Positions 35,446 to 45,234 of a DNA stretch of 64,000 bases are shown piece after piece (position 1 is the stretch's first letter; each line of letters opens with the position of its first letter). The notes beneath the pieces were generated by a model. It had not been told where the DNA came from. It searched no databases and saw only the letters and a list, made by a program, of their open reading frames with translations. This stretch comes from Pradoshia eiseniae (GTDB lineage Bacteria > Bacillota > Bacilli > Bacillales > Pradoshiaceae): positions 124,001 to 188,000 of the forward strand of contig NZ_PKOZ01000005.1 in NCBI RefSeq assembly GCF_002946355.1. The letters run 5' to 3'. Made by a program: the position numbers and the translations under genes.

Positions 35446-35474
35446 TTGTCAAATTAATACTATTATTCTATAAA
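35446..35474 (+). promoter_or_regulatory. Sigma-A promoter of the AbrB/Abh-type gene
   Basis: TTGTCA (35446-35451), a 17-bp spacer and TATAAA (35469-35474), 22 bp before the start codon. Confidence 0.7.
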
Positions 35475-35496
35475 AAGGGAAAGAATGTGATACTCA

Positions 35497-35775
35497 ATGA
35501 AATCTACTGGTATAGTCAGAAAGGTCGACGAACTTGGACGCATTGTTCTTCCGATTGAATTGAGACGTACCTTGGATATTAACATAAAGGACTCCATTGA
35601 AATCTTCACGGATGAAGATCAAATTATCCTTCAGAAATACATGCCCGGTAAAGCGTGCATCATTACAGGCGAGGTGAGCAACAACAATATTACACTCGCC
35701 AACGGCAAAATCATATTAAGCCCGGAAGGCATGCGCCGTCTTTCAGATGAATTGCATCAAGTCATTAAACAATAA
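35497..35775 (+). CDS. AbrB/Abh-type transition-state regulator
   Basis: A 92-aa DNA-binding protein. The swapped-hairpin AbrB domain occupies residues 1-50 (MKSTGIVRKVDELGRIVLPI, then ELRRTLDI). The C-terminal multimerisation half ends with IILSPEGMRRLSDELHQ. From memory, the N-terminus is AbrB-like, while IKDSIE and LSPEG resemble Abh. Adenine deaminase sits next to it, which recalls the abh-adeC neighbourhood of B. subtilis, so Abh is slightly favoured. Such regulators repress stationary-phase and antimicrobial genes in growing cells. The ribosome-binding site is weak (AGGGAAAG, long spacing). Confidence 0.9.
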   Translation: MKSTGIVRKVDELGRIVLPIELRRTLDINIKDSIEIFTDEDQIILQKYMPGKACIITGEVSNNNITLANGKIILSPEGMRRLSDELHQVIKQ

Positions 35776-35790
35776 GACTTACTCTTCGTA

Positions 35791-35817
35791 CAGGCGGAAA
35801 GATCCGCCTGTTTTTTT
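35791..35817 (+). terminator. Terminator of the AbrB/Abh-type gene
   Basis: CAGGCGGA-AAGA-TCCGCCTG followed by TTTTTTT. Confidence 0.93.
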
Positions 35818-35877
35818 ATCATGTTCAATAGACTATGTATAATTAAGAAATCGAAACCATAAATGAATGGAAAATAT

Positions 35878-35925
35878 AAAAAAACTGGCCTCAAAAAAAT
35901 CATGAGGATTTTTTATGGAGGCCAG
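35878..35925 (-). terminator. Adenine deaminase terminator
   Basis: The minus strand has CTGGCCTC / GAGGCCAG closing an AT-rich loop that can itself pair, followed by TTTTTTT. Confidence 0.85.
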
Positions 35926-35934
35926 CTTTTCATT

Positions 35935-37671
35935 TTAGGCATCAATCGAGATATGTTTGAACTCCGTGACATCGAAGAGTCCATCAATCGTAATCTTACA
36001 TGCCGGAATAACCGGAAGTGCCAGGAATGACAGGGTCAGGAATGGATTGAAGTCCTGTGAAACCCCTAAGTCAGCTAATACTTGATTCATTTCGCTCAAT
36101 TGTCCGTAGACAGCATTTGCGCTTTCCATTGACATCAAGCCTGCTATTGGCAAAGCAAGCTTGGCCCGCACTTTTCCTTCACTGACAATGACCAGCCCTC
36201 CTCGGCTTTTTTCAAGCTCCTGAATGGCTGCCAGCATGTCTTCATCATTCGTGCCAGTGACAATTAAATTATGAGAATCATGTGCAACCGTCGTGGCCAA
36301 AGCTCCTGATTTCAGCCCTAGCCCCTTAACAATTCCGAGGCCAATCTTGCCTGTCGCGTTATGCCGTTCAATAAGAGCAATCTTTAGATGATCAAGATGG
36401 GTATCCGATTTGAAGAAGCCCTCCTTTGTCCGATTCGTCTTCTCGATGAGACGTTTGGTGATTAGGCTGTTCGGAATGATGCCAATGATATTTGCTTCTT
36501 CCCCCTTCAACTTGATTGTCAAATCCTTCAACTCAATCTTACCGAGGGAAACGGTATTCGCCAGATTATCCGCTATAGCATACGGATAGTCCTCTGGGAA
36601 TCCCTGGACAGAACCTTCGCTTACGATACATTTCCCGTTCTTATAGACAGAATGGATGGCAACCTCTTCAAGACTATCAAGCATTAAAAAGTCTGCTTTA
36701 TAGCCTGGAGCAAGCGCTCCTTGATTGTTCAGACGGAAGCATTCAGCCGCATTCAAGGTTGCCATTTGATAGGCCGTCATGACAGGAATACCTTCTGCAA
36801 TGGCTAATTTGATACAATTATTAATGCTGCCCTCCATCATGACGTCATCCAAATGGCGGTCATCTGTTACAAACAGGCATCTTCTCGCGTTCCGCTCATT
36901 AACGGCCCCGATGATCTGCTTCAAATCCTTTGCGACAGTCCCTTCCCGAATCATGAGATACATCCCCTTCTCAAGACGGGCCTTTGCCTCTTCCGCAGTC
37001 GTACACTCATGATCCGTATGAATACCGGCAGCCATATATACATTAATGGCTTTCCCAGACAAACCAGCAGCATGACCATCAATCAATTTATGCTGTTTCC
37101 TTGCATCCAGCAGTTTCTCAACCATGGAAGGCTCGCTCTCAAGCACGGCTTGATAATTCATGACCTCCGCAAGTCCAAGTACACGCGGCTGTTCATAAAA
37201 TGGAGCTAGATCCTTACTGTTCAAAATCGCTCCCGCTTCTTCAAATTCCGTAGCAGGAACACAGGATGGAAGCATGAAATACGCATCAAAAGGGAGGCCC
37301 TCCGTATGTTCAATCATGTATTGAATTCCATCTGCTCCACATACATTGGCAATTTCATGAGGGTCAGCAATGACAGCGGTCACACCATTCTTCACCTGAA
37401 CCTTTGCAAATTCCAACGGGCTAACCATTGTGGATTCAATGTGCACATGGCCGTCAATAAAAGAGGGGCTGATGTATCGCCCTGCGGCATTTACTTCTCT
37501 TTTGCCTTCGTATTGACCAATACCAGCAATCACCCCGTCGACAATCGCAATATCTCCATGCTGAATCTCACCGGTAAATACATTCAAAATTTTGCCGTCT
37601 TTAACAACAAGATCTGCCGGCTCCTTTCCTGAAGCTACATTGATTCGTCTTTTCATTAAGCTGTAATCCAT
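35935..37671 (-). CDS. adeC: Adenine deaminase
   Basis: Converts adenine to hypoxanthine and ammonia for purine salvage. It has 578 aa of the amidohydrolase superfamily. The metal site includes SFIDGHVHIES (HxH) and the His of LIDGHAAGLSG. HTDHECTTAEEA and the Asp of VTDDRHLDD complete it. The C-terminal domain (VAHDSHNLIVTGTN, SRGGLVIVSEG) is typical of bacterial Ade enzymes. I chose ATG at 37671 with GGGTGATTAG upstream; a GTG three codons earlier is possible. It is a single-gene unit. Mn2+ or Fe2+ use is known in the family. Confidence 0.94.
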   Translation of the reverse strand: MDYSLMKRRINVASGKEPADLVVKDGKILNVFTGEIQHGDIAIVDGVIAGIGQYEGKREVNAAGRYISPSFIDGHVHIESTMVSPLEFAKVQVKNGVTAVIADPHEIANVCGADGIQYMIEHTEGLPFDAYFMLPSCVPATEFEEAGAILNSKDLAPFYEQPRVLGLAEVMNYQAVLESEPSMVEKLLDARKQHKLIDGHAAGLSGKAINVYMAAGIHTDHECTTAEEAKARLEKGMYLMIREGTVAKDLKQIIGAVNERNARRCLFVTDDRHLDDVMMEGSINNCIKLAIAEGIPVMTAYQMATLNAAECFRLNNQGALAPGYKADFLMLDSLEEVAIHSVYKNGKCIVSEGSVQGFPEDYPYAIADNLANTVSLGKIELKDLTIKLKGEEANIIGIIPNSLITKRLIEKTNRTKEGFFKSDTHLDHLKIALIERHNATGKIGLGIVKGLGLKSGALATTVAHDSHNLIVTGTNDEDMLAAIQELEKSRGGLVIVSEGKVRAKLALPIAGLMSMESANAVYGQLSEMNQVLADLGVSQDFNPFLTLSFLALPVIPACKITIDGLFDVTEFKHISIDA

Positions 37672-37783
37672 CCTAATCACCCTTTTTCTATGTTAGTAAT
37701 CTCTTAAGATGTAATAATGAAATAAATTTAACCTACTATAACACATAATAAGGAGCAATGAGAATTGCTTATTTTCTATATTT

Positions 37784-39175
37784 TCAACTATTAAGACACC
37801 CTAATAGTCGGTCAATGGACTGTCCAAGCTCAGCCTCTGCTATCCCGGCAAAACCAAGCACGATGGTTGGAGGAAAATCCTCCTTCACGATAGAATAATC
37901 AGAAAGAGTGTGCAGGAGAATCCCTTTCTCCCTTGCCCGTTCCTTTATTTGCTCCTCATTCATCCCATTATGGACAACAAGTGCAATATGAAGGCCTGAT
38001 TTCTCGCCGATTACGGAAAGAATTTCCCTATGAGGCTTCAAATGTTCTAGTACTATTTCTAATTTCCTACGATACACCTTCCGCATCCGGTTCAGATGAC
38101 GCTCAAATTCCCCATCACGCATAAAACGAGCTAGAAGATGCTGATCCATCCTCGATACGGAGGAATGCCCGAATCCTGCTTCTTGATAGCGGGAAAGTAA
38201 TTCATCTGGCAGAACCATGAAGCTAATACGAATGGACGGCATTAAGGATTTGGAGAAGGAACCGAAATAAATCACCTTCCCAAAGCTGTCCATGCTTGCA
38301 AGTGAGGGAATAGATTTGCCGCTATAGCGGAATTCACTGTCATAATCATCCTCGATAATGAACCTCTCCTTCGATTCAGCTGCCCATGAAAGCAATTGAA
38401 CACGCCGATTATAGGACAGGACGGTCCCAAACGGGAAATGATGGGATGGTGTTGTATAGAGAATATCCATATTCCCTTGCAAGACCTCATCAATCTTTAA
38501 CCCATCCTCATCCACTCCTACAGCCCGAACCTTATTCGGGAAATGGCGCATGATACGGTTCATGACCTGATAACCAGGGTTTTCAACGCCATATTTTGCC
38601 TGGCTGCCAAATAAGAGGACCAATTGCTGCAGCAGGATTTCAAGGCCTGCTCCAATGATAATTTGCCGAGGCTCACAAATGACACCTCTTGCATGGTACA
38701 AATAGGTCGCAATCTCTCTTCTTAGTTCCATTTCACCAAAGGGGTCGCCAAGCAATAATAAATCTTGGTTATTGAAATCAATCAAATCCTTTGCCAATCT
38801 CCTCCACGTCTTGAAGGGGAACACGCTGACATCAATATGACTCGGATGAAAGGATTGAATAATCTGCTCACCCGGCTCATCCCTCTTTTCTGAGCAGCTT
38901 TCCCCAGGCTGTATGTATTCCAAATCCTTTGAGGCCAAACAATAGTATCCTTTCCGAGGAAGCACCTCAATATATCCCTCTGCAACCAATTGCTGATAAG
39001 CTGCATCTACTGTATTTTGACTGATTTGCAGGTAATCAGAGAGATTCCGTTTCGAAGGTAGCTTCGTTTGATACGGTAATCTGCCGGACATGATTTCATT
39101 TTTGATAAAAACATACAGCTGCTCATAGATTGGAATTCGGCTATCACGGTTTAGTTCACACGCTAATCTATTCAT
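37784..39175 (-). CDS. pdxR: MocR-type regulator PdxR (GntR helix-turn-helix fused to aminotransferase fold)
   Basis: A 463-aa regulator of PLP synthesis. The N-terminal GntR winged helix (about 10-75) has PIYEQLYVFIKNEIMSG and LSDYLQISQNTVDAAYQQL. The rest is a fold-type I aminotransferase domain with the PLP-lysine in YFGSFSKSLMPSIRISF; it senses PLP rather than catalysing. The start at 39175 has GAGGGAG five bases upstream. It is divergent from pdxS-pdxT, the standard layout, with a 128-bp gap that carries a CCATTAAAA inverted repeat. In known cases PdxR activates pdxST when PLP is low and represses itself. Confidence 0.93.
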   Translation of the reverse strand: MNRLACELNRDSRIPIYEQLYVFIKNEIMSGRLPYQTKLPSKRNLSDYLQISQNTVDAAYQQLVAEGYIEVLPRKGYYCLASKDLEYIQPGESCSEKRDEPGEQIIQSFHPSHIDVSVFPFKTWRRLAKDLIDFNNQDLLLLGDPFGEMELRREIATYLYHARGVICEPRQIIIGAGLEILLQQLVLLFGSQAKYGVENPGYQVMNRIMRHFPNKVRAVGVDEDGLKIDEVLQGNMDILYTTPSHHFPFGTVLSYNRRVQLLSWAAESKERFIIEDDYDSEFRYSGKSIPSLASMDSFGKVIYFGSFSKSLMPSIRISFMVLPDELLSRYQEAGFGHSSVSRMDQHLLARFMRDGEFERHLNRMRKVYRRKLEIVLEHLKPHREILSVIGEKSGLHIALVVHNGMNEEQIKERAREKGILLHTLSDYSIVKEDFPPTIVLGFAGIAEAELGQSIDRLLGCLNS

Positions 39176-39194
39176 CTTTTCTCCCTCACTGACA

Positions 39195-39228
39195 CCATTA
39201 AAATGATTAAAACTGAATCTTTTAATGG
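39195..39228. promoter_or_regulatory. Candidate PdxR operator in the pdxR-pdxS gap
   Basis: A perfect inverted repeat CCATTAAAA (39195-39203) and TTTTAATGG (39220-39228), centres 25 bp apart. The right arm overlaps the -35 region if TATACT at 39242-39247 is the pdxS -10. Confidence 0.6.
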
Positions 39229-39303
39229 GGTCTGTTTCCTCTATACTTATACCATACAACAATCACACTATTTTTAAAATTGAAAAAGGATGGTGCTAAT
39301 TTT

Positions 39304-40191
39304 ATGAGAGAGGCTGTAGGCACTGAAGCAGTCAAACGAGGTATGGCCCAAATGCAAAAGGGCGGGGTTATCATGGATGTTGTCAATGCGGAGCAAGCCA
39401 AAATTGCTGAAGCAGCGGGAGCTGTTGCCGTCATGGCTCTTGAACGTGTTCCTTCTGACATTCGCAAGGCTGGCGGGGTTGCAAGAATGGCAGACCCGCG
39501 TATCGTAGAAGAGGTCATGAAGGCCGTGTCTATCCCTGTGATGGCGAAAGCACGGATTGGCCATATCGTGGAAGCACGCGTACTCGAGGCCATGGGTGTC
39601 GATTACATTGATGAAAGTGAAGTTTTAACGCCTGCAGATGAAGAGTATCACCTTCAAAAGAGGGCTTTTACTGTCCCATTCGTCTGCGGATGCCGCGACC
39701 TCGGAGAAGCAGCAAGAAGGATCGGGGAAGGTGCCTCCATGCTGCGCACGAAGGGAGAACCAGGTACAGGTAATATTGTTGAAGCTGTCCGCCATATGCG
39801 AAAGGTCCAGGCGCAGGTTCGAAAGGTCATCCATATGAATGAGGATGAGCTCATGACTGAGGCGAAAAACTTAGGAGCTCCGTACGATATTCTGCTTCAA
39901 ATCAAGGAAGAGGGCAGCTTGCCTGTTGTCAACTTCGCGGCAGGGGGAATTGCGACACCGGCAGATGCTGCCCTGATGATGGAGCTTGGGGCTGATGGCG
40001 TCTTCGTCGGATCAGGCATTTTCAAATCAGACTCACCAGAGAAATTTGCACAAGCGATTGTACAAGCAACAACTCACTACAAAGATTACGAGCTAATCGG
40101 CAAACTATCAGCTGAACTAGGCAGCCCCATGAAGGGAATTGAGATAGCAGCCATTCCTGCCGAAAGCCGAATGCAAGAGCGAGGCTGGTAA
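39304..40191 (+). CDS. pdxS: Pyridoxal 5'-phosphate synthase, synthase subunit PdxS
   Basis: Makes PLP from ribose 5-phosphate, glyceraldehyde 3-phosphate and ammonia as a dodecamer with PdxT. It has 295 aa of the TIM-barrel fold. The catalytic lysines lie in [18 protein letters not shown] and the later [10 protein letters not shown] region; the phosphate loop is [20 protein letters not shown]. The ATG at 39304 gives the family N-terminus [20 protein letters not shown]. Its ribosome-binding site is fair (AAAGGATGG, long spacing). pdxT starts at its last base (TAATG), so the two are translationally coupled. Confidence 0.96.
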   Translation: MREAVGTEAVKRGMAQMQKGGVIMDVVNAEQAKIAEAAGAVAVMALERVPSDIRKAGGVARMADPRIVEEVMKAVSIPVMAKARIGHIVEARVLEAMGVDYIDESEVLTPADEEYHLQKRAFTVPFVCGCRDLGEAARRIGEGASMLRTKGEPGTGNIVEAVRHMRKVQAQVRKVIHMNEDELMTEAKNLGAPYDILLQIKEEGSLPVVNFAAGGIATPADAALMMELGADGVFVGSGIFKSDSPEKFAQAIVQATTHYKDYELIGKLSAELGSPMKGIEIAAIPAESRMQERGW

Positions 40192-40784
40192 TGAGGATGC
40201 CACACGTTGGTGTGCTCGGCCTGCAAGGGGCAGTATCGGAGCATATCAAACAACTTGAATCCATTGGCTGTACAACAGCCATCATCAAAAAGCCTTCAGA
40301 GCTTTCATCATTAGATGGACTCATCATCCCTGGCGGAGAAAGCACGGCTATCAAAAGGCTCATGGACATATATGGTTTAACAGAAGCAATTCAATCATTT
40401 AATAAACCCATCTTCGGTACCTGTGCTGGCATGGTCCTGCTCGCGCGAGATGTTACCGGCAATCCTGACCTCCCCCTCGGTCTGATTGATTTAGCGGTTC
40501 AGCGGAATGCTTCCGGACGTCAGCGGTCGAGTTTTGAAACATCACTCACTATAAAGGGATTGGATAAGCCCTTTAACGCGATTTTCATTCGAGCCCCCTA
40601 TTGTCTTCAAGCCAGTGAGGAAGTTGAGATTCTCGCTACCCATGACGGACATATAGTGGCAGCAAAACAGCGCAATATACTTGTGAGCTCCTTTCATCCT
40701 GAGCTGACTGGTGATTCGCGCTTGCTTGAATTATTCGTGCGGATGGTAATAATGAATGGTTCCAAGAATTCATCGACCGCCTAA
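40191..40784 (+). CDS. pdxT: Pyridoxal 5'-phosphate synthase, glutaminase subunit PdxT
   Basis: Class I glutamine amidotransferase that releases ammonia from glutamine and channels it to PdxS. It has 197 aa. It shows IPGGESTAIKRLMDIYGL (glycine-rich oxyanion loop), the nucleophile Cys in PIFGTCAGMVLLA and the His-x-Glu in SSFHPELTGD. The start codon overlaps the pdxS stop by one base, giving a near 1:1 output. It is the last gene of the unit. Confidence 0.96.
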   Translation: MRMPHVGVLGLQGAVSEHIKQLESIGCTTAIIKKPSELSSLDGLIIPGGESTAIKRLMDIYGLTEAIQSFNKPIFGTCAGMVLLARDVTGNPDLPLGLIDLAVQRNASGRQRSSFETSLTIKGLDKPFNAIFIRAPYCLQASEEVEILATHDGHIVAAKQRNILVSSFHPELTGDSRLLELFVRMVIMNGSKNSSTA

Positions 40785-40864
40785 ACCGCTCTTCAAAAAA
40801 TAAAATCATTGTATGTCTCTATGTATATGCAGGTTCCCTTCGATAACAGAGGAATTTTCATAAT

Positions 40865-40907
40865 AAAAGGACCATGTAAAATGGATTGTTCCACTTTGCA
40901 TGGTCCT
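40865..40907 (-). terminator. murB terminator
   Basis: The minus strand has AGGACCATG / CATGGTCCT around an inner loop that partly pairs, then TTTATTATG. Confidence 0.82.
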
Positions 40908-40915
40908 GTCTGTTA

Positions 40916-41827
40916 TTATTCTTCACCGATAATTTTTACTTCTGTTTCTAAATCAACGCCAAAATTCTCTTTGACCGTCTTTTGAACATGCTTGATCAAG
41001 TTCAAATAATCAGTTGCGGTTGCATTACCCGTATTAATAATAAACCCAGCATGCTTCGTTGATACCTGTGCTCCGCCAATCGATACTCCCTGCAGATTGC
41101 TATCTTGAATGAGCTTCCCGGCGAAATACCCAGGCGGACGCTTGAATACACTTCCACAGGATGGATATTCAAGAGGCTGCTTAGACTCCCGCAGGAAGGT
41201 CAATTCATCCATTCGTGCCTTAATAGCTGCAGGATCGCCTTTCTTAGCAGCAAATCTTGCTTCTAAAACGATATACCCCCTCTTGGCAATCAAGCTGCTG
41301 CGATACGTTAATTCCATTTCTTCATTCGTTAATGTCAATAATTCTCCTTCATCCGTCAGAACAACAGCAGAGTCAATCACTTGAGAAATATCCCCGTCGT
41401 AGGCACCTGCATTCATATAGACAGCTCCTCCCACAGAACCTGGGATGCCGCATGCAAATTCAAGTCCAGTCACACTTTGATCAAGTGCATATCGCGACAC
41501 ATTAATGATGGTCGCCCCGCTTTCTGCAATAATGAGGCCATCCTTCATATAAATACGGTCCATATGACTTAAGATGAGGACAATTCCTCTAATTCCGCCG
41601 TCGCGGATAATAAGGTTCGATCCATTACCTAGAATCGTCAATGGAATAGAATTCTCACGCGCAAACAATATACAATTCTGCACTTCCTCAAACGTAGAAG
41701 GCAGGACAAGAAAATCTGCTTTCCCTCCTGTTTTAGTAAATGTATATTGATTTAACGGCTCATCTTGCTTAATATGCTCTTTTGGAATCAGACGCTGCAA
41801 TTCTTCGTATATTTTTTGCTTATCCAT
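40916..41827 (-). CDS. murB: UDP-N-acetylenolpyruvoylglucosamine reductase MurB
   Basis: Second committed step of peptidoglycan precursor synthesis, reducing enolpyruvyl-UDP-GlcNAc to UDP-MurNAc with FAD and NADPH. It has 303 aa. The FAD-binding domain has [14 protein letters not shown] and [17 protein letters not shown]. The active-site stretches are [19 protein letters not shown] and [13 protein letters not shown], whose Ser is the proton donor. It lacks the insertion of type I enzymes (type II MurB). It stands alone here, outside the mur/fts cluster, as often seen in Bacillaceae with more than one MurB. Confidence 0.95.
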   Translation of the reverse strand: MDKQKIYEELQRLIPKEHIKQDEPLNQYTFTKTGGKADFLVLPSTFEEVQNCILFARENSIPLTILGNGSNLIIRDGGIRGIVLILSHMDRIYMKDGLIIAESGATIINVSRYALDQSVTGLEFACGIPGSVGGAVYMNAGAYDGDISQVIDSAVVLTDEGELLTLTNEEMELTYRSSLIAKRGYIVLEARFAAKKGDPAAIKARMDELTFLRESKQPLEYPSCGSVFKRPPGYFAGKLIQDSNLQGVSIGGAQVSTKHAGFIINTGNATATDYLNLIKHVQKTVKENFGVDLETEVKIIGEE

Positions 41828-41962
41828 ACTCTCAACCTTCTAAATTATTTTTGTCTATTTATTATATACATGAACTAAGCTATAAAATCACTGCAAAATG
41901 GTTGGAAACCCTTTGTTTATTTTAGCACTCCAGCCTAGCGCATGCAATTTGCCTCAGAAAAA

Positions 41963-41996
41963 CAAAAAAACATCCCGGCTCTAAAGAGCAGGGATG
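41963..41996 (-). terminator. glnQHMP operon terminator
   Basis: The minus strand has GCATCCC-t-GCTC-TTTA-GAGC-c-GGGATGT followed by TTTTTTG. It begins at the stop codon of the last gene. Confidence 0.9.
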
Positions 41997-42653
41997 CTAT
42001 TGTTTTCTAACCTCTAGTCTTCTCGCAACAAGGGATAACCCATAATTAACAACGAAATACATAAGGGCAATCAGAATCAGAACCGGCCATACATAATTAA
42101 TGTTTTGCGCATAAATGACCTGGCCATGATGCGTCAATTCCGGCAAGGCGATAATGACTGCCAGCGATGTATCCTTAAGCAGTGAGATAAACTGGCTCAC
42201 GATTGGCGGAACCATGTTTCGTAAGGCTTGCGGCAGGATAATATGCCATAGGGTTTGTATATAACTCATGCCAGATGAGCGAGACGCTTCAATCTGCCCC
42301 TTTGGAATGGAATTTAGTCCGCCGCGAATGACCTCTGACAGCATGGCTGATTCAAATATCGTTAACGCTGTAATCGCGGCTGTGGAAATACTCATCTCAA
42401 GCCCGATTTTTGGGTCCTGCAATCCAAAGTACACAAAAAAGATGATTAATATGAGCGGTAGGTTCCGGATTGTTTCGACGACTACAGCAAGCACACCAGA
42501 TACAACCGGAATCTTCGCGTATCGAAGAATACCGATTAGCCCCCCAATGAGGAAGCTCAAAACAATTGATATAGCGGCAATCTTCAAGGTTACAAGGAAG
42601 CCCTCCATTAAAAAGGCAAGGTTATCGGGCGAGTAGGCACCTGCAAAATCCAT
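41997..42653 (-). CDS. glnP: Glutamine/amino-acid ABC transporter permease (GlnP-like)
   Basis: One of two membrane subunits of the glutamine importer. It has 218 aa and five helices. The HisM-type permease loop is EASRSSGMSYIQTLWHIILP. It follows the sister permease by 14 bases and closes the glnQ-glnH-glnM-glnP order known from B. subtilis. Substrate assignment to glutamine rests on that order and on the ATPase and binding-protein sequences; glutamate or related amino acids are possible. Confidence 0.9.
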   Translation of the reverse strand: MDFAGAYSPDNLAFLMEGFLVTLKIAAISIVLSFLIGGLIGILRYAKIPVVSGVLAVVVETIRNLPLILIIFFVYFGLQDPKIGLEMSISTAAITALTIFESAMLSEVIRGGLNSIPKGQIEASRSSGMSYIQTLWHIILPQALRNMVPPIVSQFISLLKDTSLAVIIALPELTHHGQVIYAQNINYVWPVLILIALMYFVVNYGLSLVARRLEVRKQ

Positions 42654-42667
42654 TCTTCATGCCCTCC

Positions 42668-43312
42668 TTAATAACTCTTTGCCAGGCGTTTTTCCAAATA
42701 ACCAACACCAAGGCTGAGCGGGATTGTAAGTATTAAATAAAACACAGCAACGAAGATATATACATCAAACACCACATAGGTCGCAAGCGAGATCAAATCT
42801 GCTTGATACATGAGCTCTCCACCTGCAATGACAGCTAGGATAGATGTATTTTTCACTAGATTGATAAACTGATTGCCTAGAGGCGGAATGACAATTTTAA
42901 TCGCCTGCGGAAGAACAATAAGCCGCATCGCCTGTCCATAGGTTAAACCTGATGAACGTGCCGCCTCCATTTGGCCTTTATCAATGGATAGAATACCCGC
43001 TCGAATGGCTTCAGCAATAAAGGCAGCCGTATAAACGGTTAAAGCAAGAGAACCGGCAATAAAGCCTGGAAGCCCTGCCCCAAAGTAAAACATAAAAGCA
43101 ATAATTAATAGCGGGATATTACGGACAAACTCCACATATGCCGTGCCAATCCAATTTAATGGCTTCAATGGGGCAATTCGTAAAACAGCCAGAAACGTTC
43201 CTAACAGGAAGCTTCCAACGAGCGTCAGCAAACTGATTCGAATCGTTCCCACAAAACCCTCAAGATACATATCCAGATGATCGGCAAGAATAGAAAAATC
43301 AAGCGCTAGCAT
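42668..43312 (-). CDS. glnM: Glutamine/amino-acid ABC transporter permease (GlnM-like)
   Basis: Second membrane subunit, 214 aa and five helices. The coupling loop is EAARSSGLTYGQAMRLIVLP. It shares the N-terminal pattern of the His/Glu/Gln/Arg permease family (GFVGTIRISLLTLVGSFLLG). It lies 60 bases downstream of the binding-protein gene, which is the usual wider gap after a highly expressed lipoprotein gene, and 14 bases before glnP. The two permeases should form a heterodimer. Confidence 0.9.
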   Translation of the reverse strand: MLALDFSILADHLDMYLEGFVGTIRISLLTLVGSFLLGTFLAVLRIAPLKPLNWIGTAYVEFVRNIPLLIIAFMFYFGAGLPGFIAGSLALTVYTAAFIAEAIRAGILSIDKGQMEAARSSGLTYGQAMRLIVLPQAIKIVIPPLGNQFINLVKNTSILAVIAGGELMYQADLISLATYVVFDVYIFVAVFYLILTIPLSLGVGYLEKRLAKSY

Positions 43313-43372
43313 TCAATCACTCCTAATGTACAATCAGGATGGGGCTTAACCCATCCTGATGAAAGAAACTCC

Positions 43373-44188
43373 TTAGTTCTTAATCCAATTATTATAGATT
43401 TCATCATACGTTCCGTTGTCTTTAATCGTTTTGAGAGCTTCATTTAATGCTTCTACCAATTCAGGGCTGTCTTTCTTCACCGCGATGCCATATGGCTCTT
43501 CAGTGAATTGTCCACCTGTTAATTCAAAGTTTGGATCTTCATCTGCCATTCCGTAGAGAATAGAATCATCCGTTGTCAAAGCATCCCCTTGGCCTGATTT
43601 CAAGGCTGTAAAGGCTTCAGAGTAGTTTTCATATTGAAGCACTTCTGCATCCGGTGCCTTCTCCGCAATATTTACGGCAGATGTAGAGCCTTTAACCGCA
43701 ATGACTTTCGTGCCCTTCTTCAAATCTTCAACACTTTTAATCTTGCTTCCTTTTTTCACAAGCAAGGATTGACCAGCCTCGAAGTAAACATCAGTGAAAT
43801 CAACTTCTTTTTTCCGTTCTTCCGTAATCGTCATCGTCGCAACAACCGCGTCAATCTTTCCGTTTTGCAAAAGCTGAACGCGCGTCTTGGATGTTACCTC
43901 GACGAACTCCGCTTTGCTTTCGTCTCCTAAGATTTCCTTCGTCAATGCCTTCGCGATATCAATATCGAAGCCTTCTACCTTGCCAGTACTCGGATTCTTA
44001 AGACCAAACAAGCGAGTGTCATTTTTAACGCCAAAGACCATCTTGTCTTTATCCTTAATAGCCTCAAGTGAATTTTCGGCAGAACCTTTTCCTTCAGTTT
44101 CAGCATCATCATTGCTTCCGCAAGCAGCAAGCATGAATACAGCAATCAGACACAAAACAGAAAATTTAAAAAACTTTTTCGACAACAT
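43373..44188 (-). CDS. glnH: Glutamine ABC transporter substrate-binding lipoprotein (GlnH-like)
   Basis: A 271-aa extracytoplasmic binding protein. Signal peptide and lipobox LAAC with Cys23, followed by a Gly/Asp/Glu linker. The SBP_bac_3 domain has FGVKNDTRLFGLKNPSTGKV, VEGFDIDIAKAL and the hinge stretch VDAVVATMTITEERKKEVDFT, which belongs to the glutamine/glutamate-binding cluster. ATPase gene glnQ lies 18 bases upstream. It is the second gene of the operon. Confidence 0.92.
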   Translation of the reverse strand: MLSKKFFKFSVLCLIAVFMLAACGSNDDAETEGKGSAENSLEAIKDKDKMVFGVKNDTRLFGLKNPSTGKVEGFDIDIAKALTKEILGDESKAEFVEVTSKTRVQLLQNGKIDAVVATMTITEERKKEVDFTDVYFEAGQSLLVKKGSKIKSVEDLKKGTKVIAVKGSTSAVNIAEKAPDAEVLQYENYSEAFTALKSGQGDALTTDDSILYGMADEDPNFELTGGQFTEEPYGIAVKKDSPELVEALNEALKTIKDNGTYDEIYNNWIKN

Positions 44189-44206
44189 TCTTTTTCCCCC
44201 TTGTTT

Positions 44207-44935
44207 TTAATGATTTAATATACGGCTCAAGAATGTACGCGCCCGTTCTTCACGCGGGTTCGTAAAAAATTCAGCCGGTGTCGATTGTTCCAGAATTCTT
44301 CCTTCATCCATAAAGACAATTCTGTTCGCCACTTCCTTGGCAAATCCCATCTCATGGGTAACGACGACCATCGTCATTCCCTCTTTAGCGAGTGTCTTCA
44401 TAACATCGAGTACCTCACCGATCATTTCCGGATCAAGGGCAGATGTCGGTTCATCAAAGAGCATAACCTGAGGGTTCATTGCTAGTCCCCTCGCTATGGC
44501 GACACGCTGCTGCTGTCCGCCGGATAGCTGCGATGGGTAGGCATCCGCTTTATCAGGAATCCCAACCTTCTCGAGGTAAAAACGGGCGGTCTTTTCAGCT
44601 TCCGCCTTTGATTTCCCAAGTACCTTTATTGGGGCAAGGGTAATATTTTGCAAAACCGTCTTATGCGGATACAGGTGAAAATGCTGAAAAACCATCCCTA
44701 TATCGCGCCTTAAATGGTTGATATTCGTTTTCTTATCATTGACGGGTGTCTGATTAACTTTAAGTACACCCTTATTAATCGTCTCAAGATGGTTAATGCA
44801 GCGCAGCATGGTGCTTTTTCCTGATCCGGATGGACCGATGACAACCACAACCTCACCTTTTTCGATCTCAAGATTAATGTCCTTTAAAACATGGAAATCA
44901 CCGTAATATTTATCAACATGATCAAAAACAATCAA
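44207..44935 (-). CDS. glnQ: Glutamine ABC transporter ATP-binding protein (GlnQ-like)
   Basis: A 242-aa ATPase, the same length as B. subtilis GlnQ with the start I chose. Motifs are Walker [19 protein letters not shown]-loop [13 protein letters not shown], signature [15 protein letters not shown] and Walker [16 protein letters not shown] take the TTG at 44935 as the start, because AGGGGG lies seven bases before it and the resulting N-terminus ([20 protein letters not shown]) matches the family. In-frame codons further upstream lack a ribosome-binding site. First gene of glnQHMP. Confidence 0.93.
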   Translation of the reverse strand: MIVFDHVDKYYGDFHVLKDINLEIEKGEVVVVIGPSGSGKSTMLRCINHLETINKGVLKVNQTPVNDKKTNINHLRRDIGMVFQHFHLYPHKTVLQNITLAPIKVLGKSKAEAEKTARFYLEKVGIPDKADAYPSQLSGGQQQRVAIARGLAMNPQVMLFDEPTSALDPEMIGEVLDVMKTLAKEGMTMVVVTHEMGFAKEVANRIVFMDEGRILEQSTPAEFFTNPREERARTFLSRILNH

Positions 44936-45234
44936 TCTTCTTCCCCCTTGACTATTCATTTTCTCTTTATATTTCAAAGAAGCGGCAGAGCCATGATGTC
45001 ATGAATGCCGGACTGCTTGAAAACATGATTTAAACGATCAAGTAAGTAATATGTATGTCCTCCAAGATTCCTATATGTCTCCCTCCTATATGGATGAAGG
45101 GAAAACTAGGTCAGTATACAGAAAATACATATTTCACCACTAAATGGGTAGATGTAACAATTATTTTCTTATTTTAACAGAAGAGTAGTCATTTTGTAAA
45201 ATTGTGATTCTATTGAATTTTCAGAAAAGATTTA
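44936..45234. other. Gap upstream of glnQ
   Basis: About 300 bases that must hold the glnQHMP promoter on the minus strand. No clear TnrA or GlnR box (TGTNAN7TNACA) was found by eye. The rest is AT-rich with no supported gene. Confidence 0.5.

Noticed and set aside
44978-45180. A T-box or TnrA site upstream of glnQ
   Set aside because: No T-box core and no full TGTNAN7TNACA palindrome could be found by eye.
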